DNA of 64,000 bases from Nocardia sp. CNY236 (GCF_000482385.1 NZ_KI519393.1:152393-216392), one strand, 5' to 3'; positions 42,776 through 52,910 are shown, counted from the stretch's first letter. Program-made: numbers and translations. The notes: a model not told the origin generated them from the sequence alone.

Positions 42776-44212
42776 CTAGGGAACAATGTCGACCGAGTCT
42801 CCGAAACGCGCGCATACGTCCTCTAGATCTCGCCAACCCTCATCGACGTATTGACAACCAACGCTCACCTGAATGCCGGACTCCACCATCACATACCAGT
42901 GAACTATCGAGCCGTCACCGGGGCGTTCGACGTAGGCCAGACCATGACGCCCTCCGAATGCCACATCACGGCGCAGTCCGGTCACAGGCCCTGTCGGACG
43001 CCGGGCGATCTGCGCCTCCAGGTCGGCCGCGACCTGCGCGTGGCCCGAACCCGCGGAAAGCGTGGACTGCTTCACCGTAATACGTTGTCGTACAGCATCT
43101 TCAGGCGACAAATCGACACGTGTACGACCTTCCTGTGATGTCGATGCGATACGCCACCCCGATGGGACACGAAAACGGATGCGCCCGAACGTTTCCACGG
43201 GATCGGTAGTCGTGGTATCGGTGAGCGACTCGGTTGTGTTTGCAGTGGCCGTAGCGGTGCTGGGCAGCGCTGCGGCGCCGTCCTCCCGATTGCTCCACAT
43301 GGCGCCGGTGGCCACCACGAGACACACCGCCAACAACGCAATACCTGCCGCGAGTACGGCACGAGTTCCACCGCGGCCCCAAGTCCGTGCCGCGGTGCGG
43401 TCCCGTCGTGGTCGCGCCCGCTCGGTGCGGGGACGAGATGGAGACGGATCCGACGTACGGGGTTGCGCCACGCGGCGTTGGGCGAGATCGGCGCCGTCGA
43501 TCCGACGCAACTGCACGACGGTGTCGACGACCTGTGCTATTGCCTCCTGGACGAGGTCGAGCTTCGCCGAATCCAGCACACCGACCACATGCGCACCATC
43601 GATCGCTCGGCCATTCCGCAGCCGATCGACGAGAGCGCACAAGGCACGGAATCCACTCGAAGCGGGAACGATGTCTACAAGCGCGAGCGTGGGTTCGTAC
43701 TCACACGATTCGATGTGCACACCGCGATGGCTTCGAACGACAATGGAGGCGGTGGTGGTCAGTGCCCCGAACTCCAGTACCAGCGTGCGCTGATTGTGGC
43801 GGGTGCGCTCGTCAGCCTCGACCGCACGGACCCCGATCTCGTGAAACACCACGTCCGTCGCGAAGCGTGCCGCCGCCCGACGGAGCACGTTCTGCCGGGC
43901 AGCGCCCCACTCGGTGGGACAGATGAGGGTTAACCTCTCGCACGGAGCCGCAACCCGCAGATTGTCCAGCACAGTAGCGAAGACAGCGGCCATCGCGTCG
44001 ACCACCGTGGGGATTCGGGGCGCTAGTGCGATGGCATCGGCGTGAAGGAATTGAACGACCGATCCAGTCGGCGTGTCCGGACTCGGCGGTCGCCCCACGA
44101 CCAGATCGACACCATTGCTGCCCACCATGATCGACGGCGGGAGTTCCCAGTGTGTTGTCGCTCCACGAGCCCAGATCCGCGCCTCGGTGACGACCAACTC
44201 GACCTGGGACAT
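42776..44212 (-). CDS. Rv3446c-family type VII secretion-associated protein
   Basis: A 478-aa membrane protein. ATG 44212 overlaps the eccC stop as TGATG, which decides the start over the ATG 18 bases earlier. The N-terminal 250 residues are a degenerate actin-like fold (VELVVTEARIWARG, PTEWGAARQNVLRRAAARF, LVLEFGALTTTASIVVRSH, AHVVGVLDSAKLDLVQ). One transmembrane helix follows (AVLAAGIALLAVCLVVATGAMW), then an outer beta domain with IRFRVPSGWRIAST, SGIQVSVGCQYVDEGWRDLEDVC that matches the Rv3446c C-terminal family. In M. tuberculosis Rv3446c lies between esxU and eccC4, as here. Function not known. Confidence 0.88.
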   Translation of the reverse strand: MSQVELVVTEARIWARGATTHWELPPSIMVGSNGVDLVVGRPPSPDTPTGSVVQFLHADAIALAPRIPTVVDAMAAVFATVLDNLRVAAPCERLTLICPTEWGAARQNVLRRAAARFATDVVFHEIGVRAVEADERTRHNQRTLVLEFGALTTTASIVVRSHRGVHIESCEYEPTLALVDIVPASSGFRALCALVDRLRNGRAIDGAHVVGVLDSAKLDLVQEAIAQVVDTVVQLRRIDGADLAQRRVAQPRTSDPSPSRPRTERARPRRDRTAARTWGRGGTRAVLAAGIALLAVCLVVATGAMWSNREDGAAALPSTATATANTTESLTDTTTTDPVETFGRIRFRVPSGWRIASTSQEGRTRVDLSPEDAVRQRITVKQSTLSAGSGHAQVAADLEAQIARRPTGPVTGLRRDVAFGGRHGLAYVERPGDGSIVHWYVMVESGIQVSVGCQYVDEGWRDLEDVCARFGDSVDIVP

Positions 44213-47200
44213 CAGGGTGGGGGCATCCACGCCGTCTGCACCAGACCCTCTGATTTGCGAGTGACGTAGGTGCCGCGGCCAGCAGGCAAGGGACTGGGGC
44301 GGGTGGTGCCCAACAGCACTCCTTCCTCCTTGTTACAGCTCAGTATCAGTCCGGCCGAACTCTGATCTTTCATCCTGGCCAATGTCGCCTCGAACATGCC
44401 CCTACTGGCGCCACCCGAGCGGCGGGCAACGATGAGATGGAACCCCACGTCCCGGGCCTGCGGAAGGTGTTCGAGCAGCGCCTGCACCGGGTTGCCTGCC
44501 GATGTCGCGACCAGATCGTAGTCGTCGACGATGACATACAGTTCCGGACCACTCCACCACGAGCGATCTTTGAGTTGCTGAGGGGTGACGTCCTGTCCGG
44601 GAGTACGCCTGTCGAGATAGGCGGCCAGATCGTTCATGTTCTGAGTGAACTGTGGGGCCGTCGAGCCGTAACCGGCGAGGTACTCCTCGGGTACCAGACC
44701 GAGCAATGTGCGCCGGTAGTCGCCGATGATGAAGCGGGCCTGGTCCGGGGTGTTGGCTGCGGCGATTCCCTCGATCAAGGAACGCAGCAGTGTCGTCTTC
44801 CCCGACTCGGTGTCGCCGATGATGATCAGGTGCGGACTCACGACGAAATCGATGTACACCGGCGCCAATTCGGATTCGTTGATACCGAATGGAATCCGCA
44901 GACACCTGGTGTTCCGGTCCTCCTGAGACGGCCAGTCTCCTGCCAGCCGCAACAATTGTTCGCGCGGCAGTCGATCGGGCAGCATGCGAACTTGTGGCGC
45001 GGGGCGTCCGGGGGTCAGCCTGGCAATGGTCGCGACGGCATCGCCTACCGCCTGCCCCAGGGTGTTCTGGTCGACACTGCCATCGATGCGCGGAAGACCG
45101 GTCAGCATATGCAAGCCCTCCGGAGTCATGCCGCGGCCCGGTTTGCCCTGAGGAACCAGAGAAGCGAACTTCCGCCCTAGATCGGAATCCATCGGATCAC
45201 CCAGGCGCAGCTCGATTCTGGTGCCGATCTGGTCCTTGAGCGCCGGCCGCGCCTCGGCCCAGCGCGCCAGTGTGATGATCACATGCACGCCATAGGACAG
45301 TCCCTGTACGGCGAGGTTCTGGACCACCTGCTCGAGCATCTCGAAATCCTGGCGAATCGAACCGAAGCCGTCGATCACGAGGAACGCGTCGCCGAATGGA
45401 TCCTCGTGTGCTCCGGCTGCAGCCGGACTACTGGCCGGATCCGTCGAGCGCAACCTGCGGAACTCGGTCATCGACTCGATGCCCAACTGCCGGAACCGCG
45501 CCTCACGCTGTCGAACAATTGTGGTCATCTCGGCAACGGTGCGCCGGACCTGGTCTTCGTCCAACCGGCTGGCCACCGAACCGACGTGCGGGAGCCCTTG
45601 CAGGCCGGCCAGGGTTCCACCACCGAAATCGAGACAATAGAACTGCACCTGTTCGGCAGTGTGAGTCATCGACATCGCCATGACCAGCGTTCGTAGCGCA
45701 GTCGACTTGCCCGACTGTGGGCCGCCGACGATGGCGACGTTGCCACGGGCACCGGACAAGTCCACGACCATCGGATCTCGACGTTGATCATAGGGCCGGT
45801 CGACAATGCCGATCGGCGCGCGCAGCGTAGCCACCGAAGAATAGTCGCCGGTGAGCACCGAACGCGGAACGAGGTGATCCAGCGTCGGGGCCTCGTCCAG
45901 CGGCGGCAACCAGATCTCGTGGGCCGGCCGCCCGTGCTCGCGGATTCGGGAAACCAGCATGTCCAGATTGGACACCTGTTCGCCGTCGTCGTCGTGCTGC
46001 TCGGGCTCCGCGCTGGGTTCGGGCGCCAGCGGCAGGAGGTCCGCTCGGCGGAAGTCGACCTGCGTCGCAGCGAACGGCCGTACCTCGACGTCGATCTCGC
46101 CGGACTCGGTGGCGACGGTGATGTCACGCTGCGAGCCACCGCCGGTATAGCGACCGGATACATAGGACGCCTGAAAGCGTTGGATCTCCCCGGAGTTCGA
46201 CTTCAGATAGCCGCCACCGGGACTGTTCGGCAAGTTGTAGGCATCCGGCACGCCGAGAACTTGTCGGGATTCGTTGGCGGAAAACGTCTTCAGACCGATC
46301 CGATAGGACAGGTGGCTCTCGAGCCCCTTGAGCTTGCCTTCCTCCAGGCGCTGAGAAGCCAAGAGCAGGTGCACGTGCAGCGAGCGCCCGAGACGACCGA
46401 TCATGACGAACAGCTCCGCGAAATCCGGGTGCTGGGTCAGCAGTTCGGAGAACTCGTCGAGCACGACGAACAAGGCAGGCAAGGGATCGAGATCGGCGCC
46501 GGCTGCCCGGGCCTTCTCGTACTCGGAGACGTTCGCGAAGTTGCCTGCCGCCCGCAATACCTCCTGTCGCCGGTTCATCTCACCCCTGAGAGCATCCTTC
46601 ATCCGATCGACGAGGTCCGCCTCTTCTTCCAGGTTGGTGATGATCGCCGCAACGTGTGGCACCGAATCGAGCCCGAGGAATGTCGCGCCGCCTTTGAAGT
46701 CGACCAGCACCAGATTCAGCTGATCGGGTGAATGGGTGGCGAGCAGGCTGAGGACCAACGTACGCAGGAACTCGGACTTGCCGGAACCGGTGGCGCCGAT
46801 GCACAGTCCGTGCGGACCCATGCCGGCCTCGGCGGCCTCCTTGATGTCCAGTTCCACGGGGAGCCCGTCGGCGCCGACGCCGAAGGGGACTCGCAGACGT
46901 TCGCGGCCGTAGCGTGGTCGCCAGGCGTGCTCGGGATTGAAGCTACCGATGTCGCCCAAGTTCATCATTTGGGCCCAACTCGAGATCACCTCGGAATCGG
47001 CGGTCTCGGTATCACTACTGCGCTGAGTCGCCGCACGGTACGGCGCAAGTCGACGCGCCACCTGCTGCGCTTGCTGCGTACTGATTCGGTCGATCGATGC
47101 GAAACGTTCATGGTTTCCGGTTGCGCCGCGACCGAGGCATTCACCGTTCTCCACGATCATCTTGATGCCGCGAGAGGCAGCCAGGCGGGGCGCGTAGCCG

Positions 47201-48246
47201 CACAGGTCGATGACGGTGACGCCCTCGTAGCCCGATTCCCGCAGCTGATCGTCTTCGGCCTCGAGCAACCCTCCATCGACCACGATGACGATATGCACGA
47301 TATTGGCGTTCGCCGGCTGATTGCGCGAGTACCGCACCCGATTGCCGAGCAGTGGCTGTAGGCCGGCCATGGCCTCTCGGATCGACCCGTAGAACATACG
47401 CTGCGTCCCGATACCGTCCTGAGCATCGGGATGCTGGCTGTGGGGTAGCCACTTGATCCACTCCCACTCCGAGGCGGTGTCCGGACCGCAGACCACTGCG
47501 ACGAGCACTTGGTCCGGCGCCTGGAACAGAGCCAACTGCAACAACATCGCGCGTGTCATTTCCCGCGCCTCGGCGCGGTCGCCGTCCAACGCAATAGTGG
47601 CGAAACCCTTGACAGCGACTGCGGTCGGTAGGTCGGGGACGGTCGAATGGGCACGCACGAATCGACGCAACGACACCGCGGCGATCGGCTCGAGTTCCTC
47701 GACCGGGCCGGTTTCCGGGGCGACCAGTCTGGTCGCCAGTCGCTGACTGCCGATGCCGATGCGCGCGTGGCAGAAGTCCCGGTCGCCGGCCCGACGTTCC
47801 CACATGCGGCTGGTTCCGGCGAGCATCCAGATCAAGCCCGGTTCCGGGTGGCTCCATTCCATCGATGCGCGCTGCTGGAGCGCGGTCTCGTCGATGTCCT
47901 TGCGGACCTGATCGAGGTAGCGCAAATAGTCCTTGCGATCCTCGTTGGCCTCCGCCGCCTTCTGGCCCTTGCCACCACCTTGGCCGGCGAACATGCCGAC
48001 CATGGAGAACACCATCATGAGCGGGAACATCATGGTCATCGGGTTGGTGGCGATGCCGCCGCCTCGGGTGAACAGCAACGCCATCATGCCGAGCATTCCG
48101 ATGATCATCACGACCGGCATCAGCTTCATGAACAGGTTGCCCGGCGTCACCCGAGGAATTTCGGGGGGTGGTTGCAGTGTCACCTCGCCGCCGGGCGTAC
48201 GAGGTATCTCACGGCGCGCACGGCGCTGGAAGCGAACAGTGCTCAT
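44212..48246 (-). CDS. eccC: EccC, type VII secretion FtsK/SpoIIIE-like ATPase
   Basis: A 1344-aa ATPase, with the two halves in one chain (EccCa+EccCb). Two transmembrane helices are near the N-terminus (LFMKLMPVVMIIGMLGMMALLF; MTMMFPLMMVFSMVGMFAG). Three ATPase domains follow, with Walker A motifs GATGSGKSEFLRTLVLSLL, GGPQSGKSTALRTLV and GDTESGKTTLLRSLI; the first domain also has VLVDFKGGATF and LFVVLDEFSELL. EccC is the motor that recognises substrates and drives export. It is coded divergently from eccD and is coupled to the Rv3446c-type gene. Confidence 0.97.
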   Translation of the reverse strand: MSTVRFQRRARREIPRTPGGEVTLQPPPEIPRVTPGNLFMKLMPVVMIIGMLGMMALLFTRGGGIATNPMTMMFPLMMVFSMVGMFAGQGGGKGQKAAEANEDRKDYLRYLDQVRKDIDETALQQRASMEWSHPEPGLIWMLAGTSRMWERRAGDRDFCHARIGIGSQRLATRLVAPETGPVEELEPIAAVSLRRFVRAHSTVPDLPTAVAVKGFATIALDGDRAEAREMTRAMLLQLALFQAPDQVLVAVVCGPDTASEWEWIKWLPHSQHPDAQDGIGTQRMFYGSIREAMAGLQPLLGNRVRYSRNQPANANIVHIVIVVDGGLLEAEDDQLRESGYEGVTVIDLCGYAPRLAASRGIKMIVENGECLGRGATGNHERFASIDRISTQQAQQVARRLAPYRAATQRSSDTETADSEVISSWAQMMNLGDIGSFNPEHAWRPRYGRERLRVPFGVGADGLPVELDIKEAAEAGMGPHGLCIGATGSGKSEFLRTLVLSLLATHSPDQLNLVLVDFKGGATFLGLDSVPHVAAIITNLEEEADLVDRMKDALRGEMNRRQEVLRAAGNFANVSEYEKARAAGADLDPLPALFVVLDEFSELLTQHPDFAELFVMIGRLGRSLHVHLLLASQRLEEGKLKGLESHLSYRIGLKTFSANESRQVLGVPDAYNLPNSPGGGYLKSNSGEIQRFQASYVSGRYTGGGSQRDITVATESGEIDVEVRPFAATQVDFRRADLLPLAPEPSAEPEQHDDDGEQVSNLDMLVSRIREHGRPAHEIWLPPLDEAPTLDHLVPRSVLTGDYSSVATLRAPIGIVDRPYDQRRDPMVVDLSGARGNVAIVGGPQSGKSTALRTLVMAMSMTHTAEQVQFYCLDFGGGTLAGLQGLPHVGSVASRLDEDQVRRTVAEMTTIVRQREARFRQLGIESMTEFRRLRSTDPASSPAAAGAHEDPFGDAFLVIDGFGSIRQDFEMLEQVVQNLAVQGLSYGVHVIITLARWAEARPALKDQIGTRIELRLGDPMDSDLGRKFASLVPQGKPGRGMTPEGLHMLTGLPRIDGSVDQNTLGQAVGDAVATIARLTPGRPAPQVRMLPDRLPREQLLRLAGDWPSQEDRNTRCLRIPFGINESELAPVYIDFVVSPHLIIIGDTESGKTTLLRSLIEGIAAANTPDQARFIIGDYRRTLLGLVPEEYLAGYGSTAPQFTQNMNDLAAYLDRRTPGQDVTPQQLKDRSWWSGPELYVIVDDYDLVATSAGNPVQALLEHLPQARDVGFHLIVARRSGGASRGMFEATLARMKDQSSAGLILSCNKEEGVLLGTTRPSPLPAGRGTYVTRKSEGLVQTAWMPPP

Positions 48247-48370
48247 CGACGAGAATCCCCCTTCGGCACGCTGCGATTCGGCCTCAGTGTAGAGGTCACA
48301 GTCGATATGTCGTAAAGTTCGACCAGCATTCTGCTGCCCGGATCGGGGGTTCGCAAGCGCGTCCCGGACG

Positions 48371-49882
48371 GTGGGCCGCCGGAATCACGAGGCAGAGGAC
48401 CGATTTGGGGGAAGTTTGACGCACGCGCGACTCGACCACATCGACGAAGAATCCTCGCGCGGAGTCGTCCGCGCCCCCGATCTCGCCCGGGTGACGATTC
48501 TCGCCAAGCACACGCAGGTCGACATAGCCATCCCTGTCGACGTGCCGGTCGCACTGGTGATTCCGAGCGTCGTCGACATGGTCGCTCAACACAGTCGTAC
48601 CAACGACTTCGACAACGACGGCGAGCGCTTGGAACCGGCGGAGTGGGTTCTCGCCCGAATCGGCCATCCGCCGTTCTCCAATTCGCTCAGCCTCGGTGAA
48701 CACAATGTCCGCGACGGTGAGCTGTTGATGCTGGAGAGCGCATCGCACACCGCACCGACGCCGCTGTTCGACGACATCATGTACAACGTGGCGATCGCCG
48801 ATGCGGACCACTATCGAGGGTGGACCCCGCGGACCGCCCGCCTCACCGGTTCGGTGCTCGCGGCAGTCACGATGCTCGTCGGCTGCCTCGGCCTTCTGTT
48901 GTCCCCCGCCGCACTGCCGATCGGCGTAGGTGGCTCGGTCGCGCTGGGTGTCGCGATCCTGCTCGTGGTAGCGGCGACGGTGTTGAACAGGATGTACGGC
49001 GACAGCGCGACGGCACTGGTGCTGGGCGGCTGCGCCCTTCCCGCGGCGTTCAGCGCGGGCATGCTCTACGTGCCGGATCACTATGGCTGGGCACATATCC
49101 TGCTCGCGTCGGTCATGACCGGCGCGACGGCGATTCTGGCGTGGCGCGTCACCGGGGTCGGGTTCGCCTTGTTCATCGGCGCGGCCACGATCGCCACCTT
49201 CGCGACGCCCGCGGCACTGGTGGGTCTACTCACCGATCGACCCGAGCGCGCGATCGGGGCCGCCATCGCAGCGCTCGGGCTCGTGGGCCTCTCGCTGGCT
49301 CCGCGAGTATCGATGTTGCTCTCGAAACTGCCACTACCTCCGGTCCCCACGCCGGGCACGCCGATCGATCCGACAGAGAACGATCCCGATGACAACCGCG
49401 CGTTGCCATCCCTCGAAGCGCTGCGAGCGAAGGCAGAACGAGCTCGCATGTATCTCGGCGGATTGGTGGCAGCGACCACGCTGGTCACTGTGGCCGGCGC
49501 GTTGGCGGCCGTCGATCCGACAGCCGACGGACCTTACTGGCAGGGCATCGCACTGGCGCTGGTCTGTGCAGCGGTGCTGATGTTCCGCAGTCGCACCTAC
49601 GCGGGCGCAGAACAGGCGGTCGTGCTCGTCGCCGGTGGTGCAGCGATCGTGCTGATCATGTTGGTGGGGGCCGGTTTCACGGTCGACCAACCGTTGGCCG
49701 TGTTCGGCGGCGCGATGGTCATGGTGATCGCAGCGCTGATTTTGGGCGTCGTCATTCCCAATCAGTCGGCGACGCCGCCTATGCGCCGTGGTGTCGAATT
49801 GTTGGAATACACTTTCGTCGCCGCTGTGTTGCCGTTGGTGTTCTGGGTCGCCGACCTCTACTCCCTCGTCCGCGGGTTGTGA
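48371..49882 (+). CDS. eccD: EccD, type VII secretion integral membrane component
   Basis: A 503-aa protein with a ubiquitin-like N-terminal domain (ARVTILAKHTQVDIAIPVDVPVALVIPSVVD) and about eleven transmembrane helices from residue 155 (for example LTGSVLAAVTMLVGCLGLLL) to the end, the usual EccD plan. EccD forms the core pore with EccB, EccC and EccE. GTG 48371 is used; TTG 48416 (GGGGGA nearby) would give 488 residues. Its stop overlaps the mycP start by four bases. Confidence 0.93.
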   Translation: MGRRNHEAEDRFGGSLTHARLDHIDEESSRGVVRAPDLARVTILAKHTQVDIAIPVDVPVALVIPSVVDMVAQHSRTNDFDNDGERLEPAEWVLARIGHPPFSNSLSLGEHNVRDGELLMLESASHTAPTPLFDDIMYNVAIADADHYRGWTPRTARLTGSVLAAVTMLVGCLGLLLSPAALPIGVGGSVALGVAILLVVAATVLNRMYGDSATALVLGGCALPAAFSAGMLYVPDHYGWAHILLASVMTGATAILAWRVTGVGFALFIGAATIATFATPAALVGLLTDRPERAIGAAIAALGLVGLSLAPRVSMLLSKLPLPPVPTPGTPIDPTENDPDDNRALPSLEALRAKAERARMYLGGLVAATTLVTVAGALAAVDPTADGPYWQGIALALVCAAVLMFRSRTYAGAEQAVVLVAGGAAIVLIMLVGAGFTVDQPLAVFGGAMVMVIAALILGVVIPNQSATPPMRRGVELLEYTFVAAVLPLVFWVADLYSLVRGL

Positions 49883-51312
49883 AGCGCGTTCTGCGCGCCG
49901 GCGCAGCTGCGGCGGTGCTGTTGACCAGTGGATCGTTCGGCATGGTCGGCGGTCCGGGCGTAGCCTCCGCGGATCGACCTCCTGCGGTCGATCCTGCACG
50001 GCTGCCGGCCGGTGATCCTGCCCGGCCTCCCGACCCCACCGAGCGGCCGACCAATGCGACCTGCTTCGCCACCCGAGCAGGCGGTGACGGCCCCGAAGAG
50101 CCATCGCCACAGCGAGCACTCAATCTGAGGCCTGCATGGGAGTTCTCGCGTGGTGCGGGCCAACTCGTCGCGGTCATCGATACCGGTGTCGTTCGTCATC
50201 CACGCCTCCCCGATCTGGAAGCGGGCGGCGACTACGTCGCGCATGGTGGTGACGGAGTCAGCGAGGACTGCGACGCACACGGCACAATGGTCGCGGGCAT
50301 CATCGCCGCGAAACCCGTGGATGGACAGGGTTTCTCCGGCGTGGCTCCGGATGCGCGCATTCTCTCGATTCGTCAAACCAGCGAGCTGTACGAGATCCCC
50401 GGTCGGCAAGACCGTCGACCGGAGGATCCCCCGAAAGGGTATGGCAATATCAACGCGCTCGCGTCCGCGATCCGCCGCGCCGCCGACCGCAACGCTTCGG
50501 TCATCAACATCTCCTTGGTGTCCTGCGTGCCCGGCGCGCGGACCTTCGACGACGGCGCGGTCGGTGCCGCGGTGCGGTACGCGACGTTGGAAAAGAACGT
50601 CGTGGTCGTTGCCGCAGCGGGAAATACCGATGGAAACTGTAAGCCGAGCAATCCCGGGATCGATCCGCTGAATCCGTACGGCGATCCCTGGGACTCGGTG
50701 ACGACGAACGTCACACCCGCCCGGTACGACGACTATGTGCTGACCGTGGGATCGATCGATCGCAATGGCGCGCCGTCGAGCTTCACTGTGCCCGGCCCTT
50801 GGGTCGATGTGGCCGCACCTGGTGAGGACATCGTCTCACTCGATCCGCGTGGGACCGGTACCACTACTGGAAAGTACAAGAGCCAGAACTTTCTCCCGCT
50901 GGACGGCACCAGCTTCGCGGCGCCATATGTGTCCGGAGTGGTCGCCTTGGTCCGCGACCGCTTCCCGGAATTGAGCGCACTCGACGTCGTCGAACGGATC
51001 AAGGCGACGGCGCATGCCCCTGCAGAGGGGTGGAACCCGTTCATCGGATATGGCGCAATCGATCCGATCGCCGCATTGACCGCCGAAGTGACCACGACAC
51101 TGCCGCCGAAACAGCCCGCAGTTCCGGTGGGCGTGCAATTGCAGGTCCCGATCGCTCCGCCGCCACCCGACCACAGCGCACGAGATGTGGCGTTGATCGG
51201 CAGCGGCAGCGTGGCCGCGCTACTCGTCGTGGGTTTGCTCGCGTCGTTTCCGATTCGTCGGCGAATCACCGGCTACGACAACCCCACCGACAACGCCCGC
51301 GCAGACTTCTGA
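49879..51312 (+). CDS. mycP: MycP mycosin, type VII secretion subtilisin-like protease
   Basis: A 477-aa protease. It has a signal peptide (KRVLRAGAAAAVLLTSGSFGMVGG), a Pro-rich lead, and the S8 catalytic triad in VIDTGVVRHP (Asp), DAHGTMVAGI (His) and GTSFAAPYVSGVVAL (Ser); conserved NISLVSC and AAAGNTDGNC sit between. A C-terminal helix (VALIGSGSVAALLVVGLLASF) anchors it facing outwards. Mycosins stabilise the ESX complex and cut some substrates. GTG 49879 overlaps the eccD stop (GTGA). Confidence 0.95.
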   Translation: MKRVLRAGAAAAVLLTSGSFGMVGGPGVASADRPPAVDPARLPAGDPARPPDPTERPTNATCFATRAGGDGPEEPSPQRALNLRPAWEFSRGAGQLVAVIDTGVVRHPRLPDLEAGGDYVAHGGDGVSEDCDAHGTMVAGIIAAKPVDGQGFSGVAPDARILSIRQTSELYEIPGRQDRRPEDPPKGYGNINALASAIRRAADRNASVINISLVSCVPGARTFDDGAVGAAVRYATLEKNVVVVAAAGNTDGNCKPSNPGIDPLNPYGDPWDSVTTNVTPARYDDYVLTVGSIDRNGAPSSFTVPGPWVDVAAPGEDIVSLDPRGTGTTTGKYKSQNFLPLDGTSFAAPYVSGVVALVRDRFPELSALDVVERIKATAHAPAEGWNPFIGYGAIDPIAALTAEVTTTLPPKQPAVPVGVQLQVPIAPPPPDHSARDVALIGSGSVAALLVVGLLASFPIRRRITGYDNPTDNARADF

Positions 51313-51381
51313 TTCCCGGGCCGCGCAGTCGGATTCCGGTCCGGTCGTCCGCGTACCCCGTCCCGCCGAATGCGCAGCCTT

Positions 51382-51437
51382 GCTTCTAGTTCACCAAGGG
51401 CTTCTAGTTCACCGAAGGGCTTCTAGTTCACCGAAGC
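51382..51437. repeat. 18/19-bp tandem repeat, three copies, copying the eccB gene end
   Basis: Copies start at 51382, 51400 and 51419 and share GCTTCTAGTTCACC. On the minus strand each holds GTGAACTAG, the last two codons and stop of eccB, so the 3' end of eccB is present three times, with the innermost copy used as the real stop (51423-51425). Confidence 0.85.
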
Positions 51438-52910
51438 GACGAGTTGCTTTGCTGGTGAAGAATCCGCAGCAACGCCGTCGTGGGCGACCATTGCCGCCGC
51501 ACGCGCCATCGTCGGTCCGCTGGCCAGCAGTCCAGCGATCGGCCAGGGCGCCGGTTCCGGATTCACATTTCTTTCCTTGCTCATGCCGAGCGCTTTCAGG
51601 GCTTCCTCATCCTTGATTCCGAATCGGACGCCGGTGTCGGAAACATAGAACATACTGTCTTTTCGGCGACTGTCCGGCTCGATGCCGGTGGTCTGGATGA
51701 AAGCGCCCGACCCCGGCTTGAAATACACGGAGTCGACATTGTCGGCCTTGCCGTCGGCCTGTGCCAGCGGAACGAGCACGGCGCCGTCGGGGAGCGGAAG
51801 ATCGCTGCCATCGACGACCGACAGCTCTGCCCGCACGGCGACGTCGGGATTGTCCGCGACACCTGGAATCGGTTTCCACGACAGACAACTCACTGGCCGT
51901 TGTTTCGACTGGATGATCGTCGGCGCCTTTTCCGGATAGGTGTCGACGTCCAGTGCTGTCGAGACCGGAAAGTTGTTCTTCTCCCAATCCCCGATACTTG
52001 CTCCGTGGTCGGGGTTGCGCTGCGAGCTGCGAATCACCTCGGCGGTGAAGGGACTGATCCGCTGCAGACCATCGTACAAGACCACGAAACTCTGCTCGGG
52101 ATCGCCGGAAACGTGCACTACCGTACCGATGTTCAATCCGGGTATCGAATACGACGGCCTCCCACCGGGATCGTCGATCGTCGGTGGAACAATCGGATTC
52201 ACCTCGGGAATCGCGTTCAGCAACCCCTCGCTGATACGGCGTGGAGTCATACCACGAATCCCCAAGGGACCGGTGATCGACGAGTCGGTCATGTCCACAC
52301 GGGCGCGGGTGTTGTTCCACACGAGATAGGCCGCGTCCCTGCCTTGCACCAGCAACGCCGCATCCGATCTCGTCGTCGACGCCTTGTCGCCCAGTTCCAG
52401 ATCGCCGATCAACACCGACGTCGTCCGATCGTCGCTGCCATCGGTCTTGACCGAGTCGCACACCGTCCAGACGCGTCCGGTGCCCTCGCTGTCGAAATGC
52501 AACGAACCAGGTGCACCCGGGATGCCGATCAATGGGCCACGCGCCTTGGTCCCCAGCTCGGATTCCTTCACGATGGCAGGCTTGACCGGGTCACCCGCGG
52601 CGAGCCAGGCCGACGCCAGGTTGAGGGCCGGGTGCACCACATCGTCGATCACCACATAGACCGCGCCCGAATCCTTTCCGACCAAGATCCGGTTGCTGCC
52701 GATCTTGTCCTGAGGTTTCAATAGCGCGAGCACGCCACACCCTGCCAGGACGAGACACCCCAGGACCAGCCCCACGGCGAATGCTCGCGACTGAGAACGC
52801 ATGGGATCGTGCAGCATTCGGACGTCGCGCCGCACCAAGGCGTGCTCCATCCGCCGGACCAGAAAGCGGTAGCCACTCACCTGCCAGCGCGTAGTGGGTT
52901 TTGAAGGCAT
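51423..52910 (-). CDS. eccB: EccB, type VII secretion membrane component
   Basis: A 495-aa protein starting at ATG 52910 behind GGGGGAGGAATA. The N-terminal cytosolic part carries TRWQVSGYRFLVRRMEHALVRRDVRMLHDPM, followed by one transmembrane helix (AFAVGLVLGCLVLAGCGVLALL), then a large outer domain (SNRILVGKDSGAVYVVIDDVVHPALNLASA and AAYLVWNNTRARVD) typical of EccB. It reads tail-to-tail with mycP and divergent from eccE. The last bases lie in a triplicated repeat. Confidence 0.95.
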   Translation of the reverse strand: MPSKPTTRWQVSGYRFLVRRMEHALVRRDVRMLHDPMRSQSRAFAVGLVLGCLVLAGCGVLALLKPQDKIGSNRILVGKDSGAVYVVIDDVVHPALNLASAWLAAGDPVKPAIVKESELGTKARGPLIGIPGAPGSLHFDSEGTGRVWTVCDSVKTDGSDDRTTSVLIGDLELGDKASTTRSDAALLVQGRDAAYLVWNNTRARVDMTDSSITGPLGIRGMTPRRISEGLLNAIPEVNPIVPPTIDDPGGRPSYSIPGLNIGTVVHVSGDPEQSFVVLYDGLQRISPFTAEVIRSSQRNPDHGASIGDWEKNNFPVSTALDVDTYPEKAPTIIQSKQRPVSCLSWKPIPGVADNPDVAVRAELSVVDGSDLPLPDGAVLVPLAQADGKADNVDSVYFKPGSGAFIQTTGIEPDSRRKDSMFYVSDTGVRFGIKDEEALKALGMSKERNVNPEPAPWPIAGLLASGPTMARAAAMVAHDGVAADSSPAKQLVASVN

